A stretch of DNA of 64,000 nt from Zeugodacus cucurbitae (GCF_028554725.1 NC_071667.1:54491501-54555500); one strand, 5' to 3'. Positions 1-11,825 are shown, counted from the stretch's first letter. A program made the numbers and translations. The notes: generated from the sequence alone by a model not told the origin.

Positions 1-1135
1 TAACAACAAAAATTTGCGAAAAGTTACCAAATCGTCTCTAAAATGTCCAAGCTTCTTCATGGCAAACCTGTTTTTACTGCAAATCTAACGGGACATTCTA
101 AAAATAGAATACAAAGCGTGATCAACTGTTCAATTTTGCAGCGAAACTGCGCTAAGTTAGCTTTTCGTGAAAACAAAATTGAATTTCAAAGTGGTCAAAC
201 GTTTGCTAGAGAGGTCCGAATTTGTTTATTTAAAATGAATTTTATTGTTGCAGGTATTTACTTTAATAAATTCATCTTGTGAAATTAATTTTATTGATTT
301 ATTATTTGTTGTTTATTTTTGATTTATTATACTTTTTTTGTGTATTTTTTTAACGTAATTTTCATGTTTAAATAGACATTTAGTTATGTTACCCCACGAT
401 CCCCCCTTTATGAGTGTTATCAGTGTATTTGTCAATGTTTTAAGGTAATAAAAATGTTAGGTGTAGCTGCCGATATTTGCCCATATGTGTATATTCGTGA
501 ATAAACTTAAGCTGTCGTCTTACTGTTGCTCAAATTTGGTTTGGTAGAACAAAGCATTAAAAACAAAGGCTACACAGTAGAGATGAGAAAGCTTAACATT
601 TGTATTGGTTACATTTGCAAAAAAATGATTGCTTATTGGACTAAATACAATCGTTGTAAGATTTCAATTGTTCAGTGGTTCCGTCGTAGACCAAAAATCA
701 AAAAATCCATCTCTCGATTTTTTGACAAAATGTATACCGATGGCCTCTAAATTGTCCAAACTTCCTATTTTCAAACCGGGTTTTCCCAAAAATCTAACGG
801 TGCTTTCTAAAAATAGAGTTTAACGCATGAACAACTGTATTTTTTTAAAGCTCATCAGCATTTTTTTTAAATTCGCAGCAACAACGCATTTCAAATTGTT
901 CTGGTAATTTTTCAGGTTAACGAATCAAGATTATTTTTAATGGCTTTTGAAGCTAAAGGTATTTATTTTAACTTGTGAAATTAATTAAGACTAACGTGAT
1001 TTGTATTTTTTGTGAAATTAGTGTTTTATATCACCTATTTTTTTAACCTTTTTTCTGCGTCCTCAATGTGTTTACATAAAGTTTTTGTTGTATTCCCCCG
1101 CGATCCCCCGTTAGATTTATTTTACATTGTCTTTA

Positions 1136-1707
1136 CACTGAAAAAAAAACTTGTAAAACCGAAGTATTCTGCATTTGCCACAAATACTTTTTGCATTAGA
1201 AACGTGCCCAAATACTTTGAGTATTTGTTTTAAAAGTGCGAGCACTGTTGAAGTAAATGCGTCAAGTATTTAAATTAACAGTGGAACACTTTTGATCGAA
1301 ATACGGGGCACTGTTGTAGCAAATACTTATACATTTATGTTAACAGTAGAAGTATTTGAGATTAACAGTAATTGCTCTTGATTCAAATGTATCGTATTTG
1401 TTTTATTGTTGTGTTTAACACCCCCTCCCCCCATTTCAATACCGAAAAAGAAGTTTTCCGAAAAAGAAGTTTTCCGAAAAAGAAGTTTTGCATTCCTGAC
1501 AAATCAAAAAAACACTAATGCTCCTTTTGCGCAGCTTCACTAAACGCGAAATGTCTTGAAGTAATCACTTTCACTTAAATTAATACTTTCAGCACATATA
1601 TTTACCTATAAAACCCAAATTAAAGTATTTGCGCACGCAACACGTGTTTCTGTTAGAATGATCGATGCAAAAAGTATTTGATTTAACTGCGGGGTTTTTT
1701 TTCAGTG
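1136..1707. mobile_element. MITE-like 572-bp element with CACTGAAAAAAAA termini
   Basis: The segment starts CACTGAAAAAAAA and ends with its exact reverse complement TTTTTTTTCAGTG, a 13-bp perfect terminal inverted repeat. It interrupts the second copy of the flanking duplicated unit, so an empty site can be inferred from the first copy. Inside there are dispersed AGTATTTG-type and AACAGTAG-type motifs and a 16-bp unit repeated three times (1,443-1,490). There is no transposase reading frame. I do not see a clear target-site duplication and do not assign a superfamily. Confidence 0.5.
1443..1490 (+). repeat. 16-bp tandem repeat, three copies
   Basis: CGAAAAAGAAGTTTTC is repeated three times without spacing; the last copy differs near its end. 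It lies inside the 572-bp inverted-repeat element. Confidence 0.85.
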
Positions 1708-1799
1708 GACCAGAGTCTTAAGGTAATAAAAGTGTTAAAGTTTGGTGCGGAAATTTGCAGATGTAGAAGTAATCGTCAAAATAATAATGGCCTTTGAAT

Positions 1800-3880
1800 T
1801 AACTATTTTTAAGTTCAAACTCATTATAATTGGACTAAAAAAGCTTGGAAAGAAGGATAAACCATCTTTATTTCAATCTAAGTACGGTTTACTAGAGGAT
1901 GCATTATAAGTTTTTGTTCTAATTATAATGGCTGTAGAATGGCAGTGAAAAAATGAACTGTACTAAATTGGTTGATAATTTGCTTTTTTCCTACATGATT
2001 TGTTTATATGATATTATTCTTACAGGTTGAATGTGAGGGTTGGATGGGGGAAACTATAACGACAAATCATGTTCAGCTTGTTTATCGCTTTCTTAAATGT
2101 TTTTACAAAGCCTTACTGAAAGTTTTGACGCTCCGACCATGACCATGAGAAGTATTTTTGCGATCCGATGGGTCCAATTTTTGTACTATATATTTAAAAT
2201 AATTTTCTAGATTTTTGGTGAAAATTTCAAAGCGATATCTCAACGGAAAGTATTTATGACCGCACCTTCATACAAGCCCAACCACTGTGCACTGTTATGT
2301 GAGCATGAACACATATTATAGGCATTATTTGCGTTACATTTTATTCCAATATCTTCATTGTATATTGTACTTATATTTACTCATCTATAATTTGAAAGAA
2401 TCTGATGAAATTTAAAATTGTGTTGTATGGAAAAATTGTAGTTCAATGTAATTTTGTTGAAATTGATCTAATAGTTGCTGCGATTAATCGAGCTTTAAAG
2501 CATAGGGCCAAGGTCACACACAAAAAATAAAATAAAATAAAATAAATATAAAACAGTTGAATTACTTTTTCATTTTATATATAACATATTTTTATAAAAG
2601 CGCCTCTTTGTCATAACGGCCTTGTACATTTGAAAACAAATTCATTCAATATTTTGCTTCAACACACCAACATAAAGCTACAATAATTCTGTACACAAGC
2701 ACACACACAATTATTTGCGCTCTGCCTTTAAACATTGATCGCCTTGTCTCGCATTTAGATATGTATCCACATGTATGTATATGTGTGTATTGGTGTGTCT
2801 TTCTCGAGTGAGTGTGAGTCATTTTGCGATCGTATTGGATATGCATGTTCATGTGTGTGTTCGCTTGTGTGTTCTCAAAAAGAGCATTGTGTTTGTGTAT
2901 CTGGTCGTCGCGGCTGTTTGACTGCTTTGAATGGCTAACAATACGCAACCGGGCGGAGTTAATGCTTGAATGGCCAATCTGAAGCAAGTAAGCGTATCCG
3001 CAGCGTTACGCCGAGTGCGCGATGTCATGACTTTTTAGCGTCATTGCGCTCGCGTCGCGTCGAGTGACATTGTAGGCGGAGTAGATCCAACTCATTCAGG
3101 TATACATATCTATATGGAAACATTCAAATGAATATGTATGCGTGCGTATATATATGGAGACATATTTGTACTATATAATCTAAATATACATATCTTCGTA
3201 GATATGTTTGTTAATAACATATTAATTTCTTATATATGTAAATATGCATGTATGTCTATCCTGATGCATGTATACTTTTTACAAATAATTGTTTAATTTT
3301 TATTATAACAAAATGGATTTTAAGGCTTAACTATTTATTTGTATGTTTTTAATATCGAGAGGTACGTATATAAACATTGGTGTACATATAAATATACTTA
3401 TATATATAAATAGCTCTATTCCTAGTTGGAGTCTCCTGGCCGCAGTTTTCCGCTGTTGTATGCTCTGCTTTGCTGCATTTCCAAATGCGTTGAGCCGTTT
3501 CGTCTTGGTTGGTTAGTATTAATTACGAATGCAAAAAGAAATAAAATATATTTATACATACACACATACGCTTGTACTTGTGATCCTGTCACTCTACGTT
3601 TTGATGCGATCGAAGTTTAATGATATGATTGTATAATTTCGCGATCTATAAATAAATATGCGAATAAATATTTTGCTGTAGACGAGTAAATTTATTTGAA
3701 TAAGCAACATGTTTACACCCGCAATTTCCATAAAAATCTCTTAATGTACTCAGTTCAGCATTACCATAATATTATTATATATAATTCTTATATAAGGTCT
3801 AGTAAAATTAAATCAATTATTTTCCCAATATATTAATTTAGTAATTTGGTAACGTGCCCAAAGGTAAAAAGACAATGTTT
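1800..3880. other. Non-coding, no gene recognised
   Basis: A+T-rich sequence with TGTATGTA/CATACATA microsatellite tracts. A short G+C-richer island at about 2,990-3,090 contains CGCTCGCGTCGCGTCGAGTG; it could be a promoter or 5' UTR fragment, but nothing decides this. The opposite-strand reading frame at 2,646-2,987 is His/Thr-rich low-complexity translation of the CACA/TGTG repeats and is not a credible gene. Confidence 0.5.
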
Positions 3881-3888
3881 CATTATTT

Positions 3889-4350
3889 TATTCAGAAATT
3901 GAAGTCTAATCTTCTTTTATTTTGGGCCATAACATTTAAAATCTCTTCCTCCGTCACGTCTATATCTCTATGGATATTCAAGAGAGCCATTGCGTTCAGG
4001 CGTGCTTCTCCAGTTTTATTTCTTAAATATGTTTTAAGCCTGCGAAGTGAGGAAAACGAGCGTTCACTTGAAGCGACAGATATAGGGATTGTTGCTCCAA
4101 TCTTTAAAAAACGATGCACAGTTTTGAAAATTTTTGCATCGCAACAATTCAACGCGTCTAAAAAAGTTTTGGATCTCTTTGTTTGATTTAACCAGTTCCT
4201 GAAAATATATTCAAAATTTTAGTTAGAAAATATAATCTGAAGAAAAGATTTTTAACCTTTTCCACATTCTAAATTCAACAACGAAATCATCGGGATCTTC
4301 TACATCAGCGGTTAAGTTAAAACACTCAAGTATTTTTTTGCCAATAAAAT
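3889..4350 (-). pseudogene. hAT-family transposase, C-terminal remnant
   Basis: On the minus strand the end of a hAT transposase can be read. An upstream piece at about 4,250-4,345 contains DPDDFVVEFRMWKR. A short intron-like gap (GTTAAA...TTTCAG) follows, then NWLNQTKRSKTFLDALNCCD and the hAT dimerisation core: SVASSERSFSSLRRLKTYLR, then a segment with RLNAMALLNIHRD. This resembles the C-terminus of ZMYM1 / TTF-type hAT proteins. The N-terminus and catalytic region are absent; the copy stops where the DINE-1-like element begins at about 4,352. A dead transposon fragment, although the 86 residues around the dimerisation core are still open. Confidence 0.75.
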
Positions 4351-4351
4351 A

Positions 4352-5506
4352 ATTTTTATACTCTCGCAACAAAAGTTGCTAAAGAGAGTATTATAATTTT
4401 GTTCACATAACGGTTGTTTGTAACACCCAAAACTAAACGAGTTAGATATATGGTTATATATACCAAAGTGATCAGGGTGAAGAGTGGAGTCAAATCCGAA
4501 TGTCTGTCTGTCCGTCCGTCCGTATGTGCAAGCTGTAACTTGAGTAAAAATTAAGATATCGAAATTTCGAAAATGAGCAAAATCGGACCACTGCCACGCC
4601 CACAAAATGGCGAAAACCGAAAACACATAAAGTACCATAACTAAGCCATAAATAAAGCTATGGAAATAAAATTTGATATGAAGGATCACACTATGAAGAG
4701 GCATATTTGGATGCAATTTTTTTGGGGAAGTGGGCGTGGCCCCGCCCCCTACTAAGTTTTTTGTACATATCTCGCAAACCAATAGAGCTATATAAACCAA
4801 ACTTTCTGCAGTCGTTTTTTTAGCCACTTCCTTATACAGTCCAAAAATGAAAGAAATCGGATTATAACCACGCCCACCTCCCATACAAAAGTTAGGTTGA
4901 AAATAACTCACTAACGAAAAACAAAATTTCATATAAGAAATGGCAGATGGAAGCAGCACTCAGATTTTTTTTACTAAATGGAAATTGGGCGTGGCGTCGC
5001 CCACTTATGGGTGAAAAACCCATTCTCCCTCGTTCTCAGGAACTACTCGACCGATTTCAATGAAACTTGGTTTGTAATAGTTTTCTTACATCCCAATGAT
5101 ATGTTGTGAAAATAGGCCAAATCGCTTCACAACCACGCCAACTTCCTATTTACCAGAACTTTGAAGACGATCTGAATCGTTTACTTTACAATATATAAAG
5201 TAAGCACTAGTGAAGATATCGGTGCAGAACTTTGCACAAATACTATGTTAATAGTGTGGCAGGCCCATTTTAAAAATCGCCGAAATCGGACCATGGGTTT
5301 TTAAGGCCGCATATATCGAACACGAGGACCTCGGTGCTTCTAACCTAATATTATGGTTTCCAACTTTCAATGGACTTTATACAATATATATGAGGAATAT
5401 GTGGGTCAAATTGTGTATTATATAATATAAATAAAGTTAAATAAATAAATTGCAAGAGTATAAAATCTTCGGTTACACCCGAACTTAGAACTTCCTTACT
5501 TGTTTT
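4352..5506 (+). mobile_element. DINE-1-like (Helentron-associated) non-autonomous element, copy A
   Basis: This full-length copy begins with the subterminal repeat TTTTATACTCTCGCAA (4,354-4,369), whose inverted partner TTGCAAGAGTATAAAA lies near the 3' end (5,450-5,465). The 3' end has the short hairpin TTCGG-TTACA-CCGAA and finishes CTTCCTTACTTGTTT. The same architecture (inverted subterminal repeats, TCTGTCTGTCCGTCCG tract, 3' hairpin, CTTCCTT..TTGTTT end) is known from Drosophila DINE-1/HINE elements. A 215-codon minus-strand reading frame at 4,312-4,959 is fortuitous. The copy sits directly against the hAT remnant and probably cut it. Confidence 0.75.
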
Positions 5507-6240
5507 AATTTAAATTTATTTCACCACAGTTTGCTCATGGAACGAAAACTGAAAGTCATACTAAATTAGTTTTTATTTTTCCTGTGTTATGATTAACAAT
5601 AAACTCTAAAAAAAAAAAAAGAAACCTTATTGGTGACTTTTCAGTTCAGAACTAATTTTCAAAAGAAGTCCATTTTCGACTCACAATTCCCCTTAAATCT
5701 AAAAAAATCCAGTTCAGCAGCCACAGAGTTATAAAGCAAAGTCCAGTTTATATTTTTCTGGTTTTTTTAATTGGCCTACATTCTCACAACTTTTTAATAC
5801 TATCCAGATACAATAGGTTTGTTTTTAGTTTAACATTTTCATAGTTTCAAAAAATTAAATTCTATCAGCAGAAAAGTATCAAAATAATCCGTTTGTGAAC
5901 AAAACAGTATCAAAAAAGATACAATTGCATCAAAACGGCAACGCTGTTAGTGACTAATGTATTCATTTATTTTACATATTCATACATCGTCGGCAGAAAG
6001 ATTGCTTTGAAAACAACAAATTACAATTTTTCAAATGACTATGTAGAATTAAATTCTGTTATTTAAAAATTCAATTACTTTGGGGGGGGTTTTGGTTCGC
6101 CCCGGGTCTCCCGTTGTTTAAATGTAATTAGCCGTATTTTACAATTTTTTCGATGACGCCCAAAAATCGCGCCAGGTGTCTGAATTTTTTTTAATGATAC
6201 ATTGCAAAGTGGTTCTGTAGCAACAATTTCAAGTGAAAAT
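5507..6240. other. Non-coding, no gene recognised
   Basis: A+T-rich sequence. A G run followed by CGCCCCGGGTCTCCC at about 6,080-6,115 stands out by composition, but no coding frame is associated with it. Confidence 0.4.
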
Positions 6241-6785
6241 GGTAGTGGTCATTTAATTGGACAATGGTAAAAAAAAATATCAGGAAATCACTGGAAATAC
6301 TCCAGGAGCAAGACCACAATGCAAAAAGTGATAAAAAATAAATAGGAAAATAGTGGATTAGACCGCGCCAATATCAGGCCGCCCAAAGGGCAACTACAGC
6401 TCACGAAGAGAACGAAATAAACATAGAAATGAAGAAAGACCCCACTGCTTCAGCGCAATTTATTCAGAAAACTTTCCGATCAATGTTTCAGAGCGAACAA
6501 GTCAAAGGAATATTCGAAAGGATTGTTATTCCAGCCCCTACAAGATTAAAAAGCCTTTCATTCATGCTTTTGTCGTTGTTAGTATTTGTCTTTTCCAGAT
6601 GTTCGCGTGTTTTGCAACAAATAGTTCAAATATACAATATTTAAAATAATATTTTTAATTATAATAATATAATATACCCATAAGCAAAATAGAAAAACAA
6701 TCAAAGCGATAAATTTCACTGCTTAAACGATATACTCATTTTGCTGTTTACATTCATTGGATAGACATACTTTTGTCGGACACTG
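6240..6785 (+). pseudogene. Tc1-like transposon remnant, N-terminal half
   Basis: In shifting plus-strand frames one reads pieces resembling the paired-like N-terminal domain of Tc1 transposases: a segment ending NSGLDRANIRPPKG at about 6,350-6,395, then KKDPTASAQFIQK with TFRSMF from 6,429. About 340 bp downstream is an end sequence, ACTTTTGTCGGACACTG followed by TA (6,769-6,787), typical of Tc1-like terminal repeats (CAGTGTCCGACAAAAGT reversed). The catalytic domain is missing and several stops interrupt the frame. The assignment rests on motif resemblance only. Confidence 0.45.
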
Positions 6786-7235
6786 TATGTGGAATCTGTT
6801 CCCGAATTACCTCAGTCCCTTAACACTAAATATGACGATTTTATTCAAATTACGAGAAACGTATATAAAATATATGTATATAGTGATAATATCTGAATAG
6901 AAGATATCGCAATATTATTAAATGAGAATGTTTCAGTTGGCATTATGATGGCATTCGTTCGTATGTACCTTCCCACTGCATTAGCTGATGTTTGTCGGTT
7001 AGATTGAATTTGATGTAAATATCTCGGATATTAAGCAACATGTTCGGTTACATTCTTACAACTTACGCTAGACTAAATAAAATATAGAGATTGAATCCTT
7101 GGCATTATACAATTTCACCTAGAAAGAAAAGAATGAGTTCATAGACTTCTTAGTTACCAATTTGTAAAGGGTCAAACCATGCATATAAAATTCGTCATTC
7201 ATGACGGTATTTTTAAAGGAAAGGTATTTAGTATG

Positions 7236-7560
7236 TATGTATGTAATTGGCGTTAAACCGCTTAGCCGGTTATAGCCGAATCGATGAGAGCGCGCCACTC
7301 CTCTCTTTCCTTCGCTGTTCGGCGCCAGTTGGAGATTCCAAGTGTAACCAGGTCGCTTTCCACCTGGTCCCTCCAACGGAGTGGAGGCCTTCCCCTTCCT
7401 CGGCTTCCTCCGGCGGGTACTGCATGGAACACTTTCAGAGCTGGAGTGTTTTCGTTCATTCGGACAACATGACCTAGCCAGCGTAGCAGCTGTTTTTTTA
7501 TTCGCTGAACTATGTCAATGTCGTCGTATAACTCGTACAGCTCATACAGGATGATGGGAT
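7236..7560 (-). pseudogene. Non-LTR retrotransposon, 3' end of ORF2 (copy 1)
   Basis: Read on the minus strand from about 7,556: a DDIDIVQRIKKQ segment, LRWLGHVVRMNENTPALKV, GGSRGRGRPPLRWRDQVESD and LGISNWRRTAKEREEWRAL, ending at a stop near 7,262. This is the conserved tail downstream of reverse transcriptase in endonuclease-RT type non-LTR elements. The element ends at a CATA repeat (7,225-7,240), as expected for target-primed insertion, and is 5' truncated. Closely related tails occur at 13,910-14,216 and 46,000-46,620. Confidence 0.8.
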
Positions 7561-10500
7561 CATGTGTAGAAGTTCACGTAAGTGAGGAAAGTTTTTGATT
7601 GTCATTCACTTGGGAGTGGCCAGAAATGATTCTTCTCCACATGATTCAACCCGTTTCTGCGGTTGTGCGTAGGGTTTGGGACCCACCACATAAAAACGAA
7701 GTACAAATGAAGGTATTTAGTAAGCTATCTACTTATCTTCTATTGGAGAAAGAGCGTAGTCGACTAAATTTATCTTGCCTATAATCCATTCTGTATCACC
7801 CATTCCTTTTTATATTTCTGTTGTTAAGAGTCGTGTTCACGATTTATTCGTTATGTAAATTAATATCTCGACGCAAGATCGCTTTTCTATTTAGTTTTTT
7901 TTTTTATTATATAACGCTATCAACTCAAAAGTTAATGAAAAATTTCTTGGATGCTTTGCTATTTGTCGACGTAATTTTAAAATTCTTCTAGTAAAACTTA
8001 TCTAACATTGGGTTATTACGGAGTGATGGAACTTAAAAAAATTAATGGATTAGATGCAGAGAATTAATAACATACGTGTGATATGTAAGGCTAAAACCTC
8101 AATAATCTCGACTACGCATGAATTGCCTTAGAGTACTAAACTTAGATAGAATAATATCAAAGTTCCATGACATTTCATCAATTTTTTTTCAAGTTATTGG
8201 GTTTAAAATAACTCTAAATACCCGAAAAACACCTTCGTCGTTTTATAAAACATTATTTCCTGATTAAAGAAGCGTTGATGCAGTGCAATGGCTGATAAGC
8301 GTTACGGCAAATATGACATAGCATATTCAATGGTCGAGTACTGGACAAGGCAATAAGGAGATATAATAGTAGAATGGTTATTTTTGTCGGAGAAGGTCGT
8401 CCAAAGCCTGAAAACACAAAAGTCTGTCGGCAAGTTTTTACCCAGAACATTTTTGGATTCACATGAAATTAGAATCGCCGAGTAGCTTGAACATGGTCAA
8501 ACAATCAGTAAAGAATTAATAGTATACATAATTTATACGTCGAGATCAAGGCTTCAGAACATCGCAGAACAACCTTAAAATTATTTCAAATGTACATATA
8601 TAATTTTAATTTTTACTATAACAATTTATTTTAATTAAAGTCCAACAAAGGGTGTTTCATTGCAAAATAATTGGCAGAAAATGAAAATGTCTTCGTTTTA
8701 CAAAAAGTTGAGTAGTGCAAACAAATTGGCTAACAATTCTCAAGCTTTGAAGTCACCGATGAAATGAACATGAGTGACAAAAGACAAGCATAGCAAATTA
8801 ATATAATTTTTATTGTGCTGAGACAGAGCATAAATAAACAGAAATCATGCCAAATCAGACAATTACAGCGGATGCGGAAATTTGTACATGTGTCGCCATA
8901 TAAATACAAATGTACTATAAATTGTAAACTCGAAAAGGGTCCTTCAATATACACTTCTATATACATACGTATTTATGTATATGTATGTATGTTTCATATA
9001 GTTCAAGGAAAAGATATGCGGTAAACGCGCGAGTCAAATATCAAAAGAACTGAGGCAAGAAAATCGACACATACCAGTGTCAAGCGGCCAACCTCCAAAA
9101 ATATGCACATATACATACACATACTTGCGCAACGGCATATGTAATACATGTAGATAAGTAGTATGTAAAAATTTTAATATTTGTCTTTTATACATTTTCA
9201 CTATTTTTATCTGCTTGAATATATGCATACAGTTTGTGTTCTCACACCATTCAAGTGCCAACAACACACACACTCACACAAGTCACGGGTGAACGCTGCG
9301 GGGTGCTGCCTGTCACTGCCTACTTGTACGGAAGCGTCAAATTGTCTACGCTCGCAGGAAAATGCTCTACTTACCAACAGTCAGATAATGGCACTCACAT
9401 ATAAAGTTGTGAATGTACCGTTCCAACCATGTGTTAGCTCATCGGTGTAAGTAATAAAGTTATAGATCATTGCATGATTAGTGTGTCGGGCGTAGAGTGT
9501 CCACTTGAGCGGCGGCCCAGTTGACAATGGAAGTTAGACAATGAGTTATAGTTGTAAACTAACACTTGTAAGTGGCTCGCTCTCGTACGCTATGGCTCAA
9601 CTCCCGCACCTGAATAATGTTACACAACACATTTCACATGAACCTTTGTAAATACATATGTTTGTATGCAACACTCGCGGCTTGGACCGTTTGGGAGCAA
9701 TGCATATAATTGTGAGCATGACAAAGTGTCAAACCCGCAATTGAACATTACCAAAAACAACAATTGCCGCTAAGAATTTATGTCAACGCCATGTGCGTTT
9801 CAACTCCACGCACAGAATACCAACAAAGAATAAAAATATAAAAAAAAACAAAAACAACATAAGTTTGGAAATGAAAACATTTCGGCGTTTTTGAAGGCAA
9901 ATGTGCTCTGGTTGTGATTTTGGCACTGACTTTGGTGACCAACGTTCTGTTACTTGCTAGTTATGTTATTTTAAGGAGCAAGCGTCGCAACCCAACTGAA
10001 GGAAGTGTCTCGATCGCATTTCATAAATTTATTTCATCTGCGACGACGGTGTGGGGAGAGGAAATTAGGGCGATATGGTTCATAAATTTTAATCTCTGTA
10101 AAGTTTCTGGGGACTTTTATGTGCCGCCTGAGATTATGCTCTTGTTCGTCTTTTATTTATTTTCAAAATAATAAAATTTGTTGACGCAACAAAATCAAAA
10201 CTTGTACGCAGTTACTGTCGTGGCAATGATTCGTATCCTTCAATGTCAAGAGTTTTTTGTGTGCATATAAGCTGTTATATACAATTATACTTATACAATT
10301 ACCAAGCTTGATATTTTTTGAGTTATGAAATTCTAATTTTGAAAATTGCTATCAGAAGGAGTAAATAATTGTCTCAATCTGATACCACCTATCATATAAT
10401 TTTTAAAACTATTTTATTATAGAAATTTATCATATGAATTCAAATTTCATCGAAATGACAAATATTTGGGTATGAGGTATAGACAAAATTATCGACTGGC

Positions 10501-10720
10501 TACACAAAGATATCACACAGAGAAAAATTACGAGAATTCACACACGAGGATGGTGCTACAGTTGTGAACTGGTGCGTTATCATGATGGAAGTGCAATTAT
10601 TTTTTTCCAGCATTATTTCATGCAAAATATAACCCATATTCAATCGATTGCCAATATTGCCGCTAGGATTGTGTACTTTTGTCACGTTATCCTCCGCGAT
10701 CAAAATAAATGAGCTCATTC
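7560..10720. other. Non-coding, no gene recognised
   Basis: Mostly A+T-rich with CATA/TATG microsatellites. A reading frame at 9,875-10,171 (first codon after a stop, no ATG until late) contains a hydrophobic stretch, LVVILALTLVTNVLLLASYV, then basic residues, like a single membrane span. It could be an isolated exon because a TTTGAAG acceptor-like sequence precedes it, but no partner exon was found. Nothing else here supports a gene. Confidence 0.35.
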
Positions 10721-10721
10721 G

Positions 10722-11415
10722 GCTTAACGGGTTAGGGGTAGTCAAGATTTTCGAAAAATCAAATATTTTTTGGCATTTTCGTTAAGTTTAATATCTTAAA
10801 AATATACTCTGAAAATTTTAAGTTTTTCCGATAATTGCTGTTAGAGTTAATCAACAAATAACAACGAGCGCTCGGACACTCCAACACGCCAGTGCGAAAC
10901 TTTAAATGCTTTTTTCTCAAAACTATGTTTTTTGAACTGGTGACAACTGTAACTCGAAAACCGCTCGGTAGATTTTAATGAAATTTCTACAGCTTTTAGA
11001 ATACTTAATAAACTCAGGAATGAACCTAAGATAGTTTTTTCAAAAATTTCGATTTTTTAACTTGATTTTTTCCCCAAAAATTTAGAAAAAAATTTCCTGA
11101 GGCCGCCATTTTGTTAAATTTTGAAAAAAGTTCGATCATGCCCATGATTATCTATTTATAAAACTAATTTTTCTATCCGATTGATTTTAGATGAATCTCC
11201 AAGGACATATGATTGTCACCGCAAGGACCTATTTTTGAAACTGGGTCAACACAGACAGCTATAACTTTGGAAATTATACATTTATTTTTCAAATTTTCGT
11301 GACTTTAGGCCAAAACATTTTTGTCCGGTGACGTTTTTTTTATATAACTCGATGAGAAATGTTTTTAGAATAGAAAAATTCTACCTAAAACATCAAGGAG
11401 AAAAGAAATTAAGTA
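10722..11415. repeat. Unclassified repeat-like non-coding block
   Basis: The block starts GCTTAACGGGTTAGGGG and contains phrases such as CTCGAAAACCGCTCGGTAG and ATGAAATTTCTACAG that are typical of dispersed fly repeats. The region at 16,797-18,090 starts with a related phrase, CTTAAGGGGTTAGGTG, and carries a similar GAGATAAACGCGTTT motif. I infer a shared family but cannot define ends or class. Confidence 0.35.
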
Positions 11416-11479
11416 CAATATATTCAGAACATATATAAATAGAGCTAATTGACACTGTTTTTCCGACAATTTTTGAATA

Positions 11480-11825
11480 CAGTGGAACTTCCATAACTCA
11501 AAGATATCTATAATTCGAACTTTTGAATTGGTAATAGCGTTTAGAAATCAAGTTTCACACAAATTCCCTTCCATAGCTCAAACTTCCTTAACTCGAAGAT
11601 CTGCATAATTCGAATTCTTGAATTGGCAATAGAAGTAAAATTTCATAAAAAATTTCCCGTAAATCGAAATTTTCGACCAGCGCATAATACAAAATTTAAA
11701 ATTTTACTATCGACGCAGAATCTTAAAAGAGCCTCTTTATATGTATAGGAAAATATTACACTATAACACTATAACTCGAAGTATTTTTGGGGATTATGGT
11801 GCCTCAAGTTAGAGAAGTTCTACTG
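11480..11825. mobile_element. pogo/Tigger-like MITE, complete (346 bp)
   Basis: Starts CAGTGGAACTTCCATAACTC and ends with the imperfect reverse complement (GAGAAGTTCTACTG). It is flanked on both sides by TA (11,478-11,479 and 11,826-11,827), the target of Tc1/mariner/pogo elements. The CAGT(G/A)GAAC start followed by a TAACTCGAA-type segment is characteristic of Tigger-like ends. There is no coding capacity. It sits directly beside the mariner remnant at 11,830-12,185. Confidence 0.75.

Larger units (their letters stand above)
1..1800. repeat. Degenerate tandem duplication, unit about 0.7 kb
   Basis: Two diverged copies of one non-coding unit lie head to tail. The first runs from about 35 to 470 and the second from about 735 to 1,135, resuming at about 1,715. 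Shared blocks include TCTAAAATGTCCAAGCTTC / TCTAAATTGTCCAAACTTC, a TTCTAAAAATAGA block, GGTATTTA followed by CTTGTGAAATTAATT, a C-rich block ending CGATCCCCC, and AAGGTAATAAAA. The second copy is split by the inverted-repeat element at 1,136-1,707. Short reading frames here share no family features I recognise. Probably remnants of a repeat family or local satellite; the window starts inside or next to it. Confidence 0.6.

Noticed and set aside
2646..2987. 113-codon minus-strand frame
   Set aside because: His/Thr/Tyr composition comes from CACA/TGTG microsatellite; no splice or homology support.
4312..4959. 215-codon minus-strand frame
   Set aside because: Lies in the DINE-1-like element and spans its boundary; copies B and C do not preserve it.
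8225..8520. Possible mariner N-terminal remnant
   Set aside because: Pieces such as LIKHYFL and GEGRPKPENTKVCRQVF are suggestive, but too short and frame-broken to support a call.
10500..10745. 81-codon minus-strand frame of protein-like composition
   Set aside because: Neither strand gives motifs that I can assign to a transposase or host family, so it is left unannotated.
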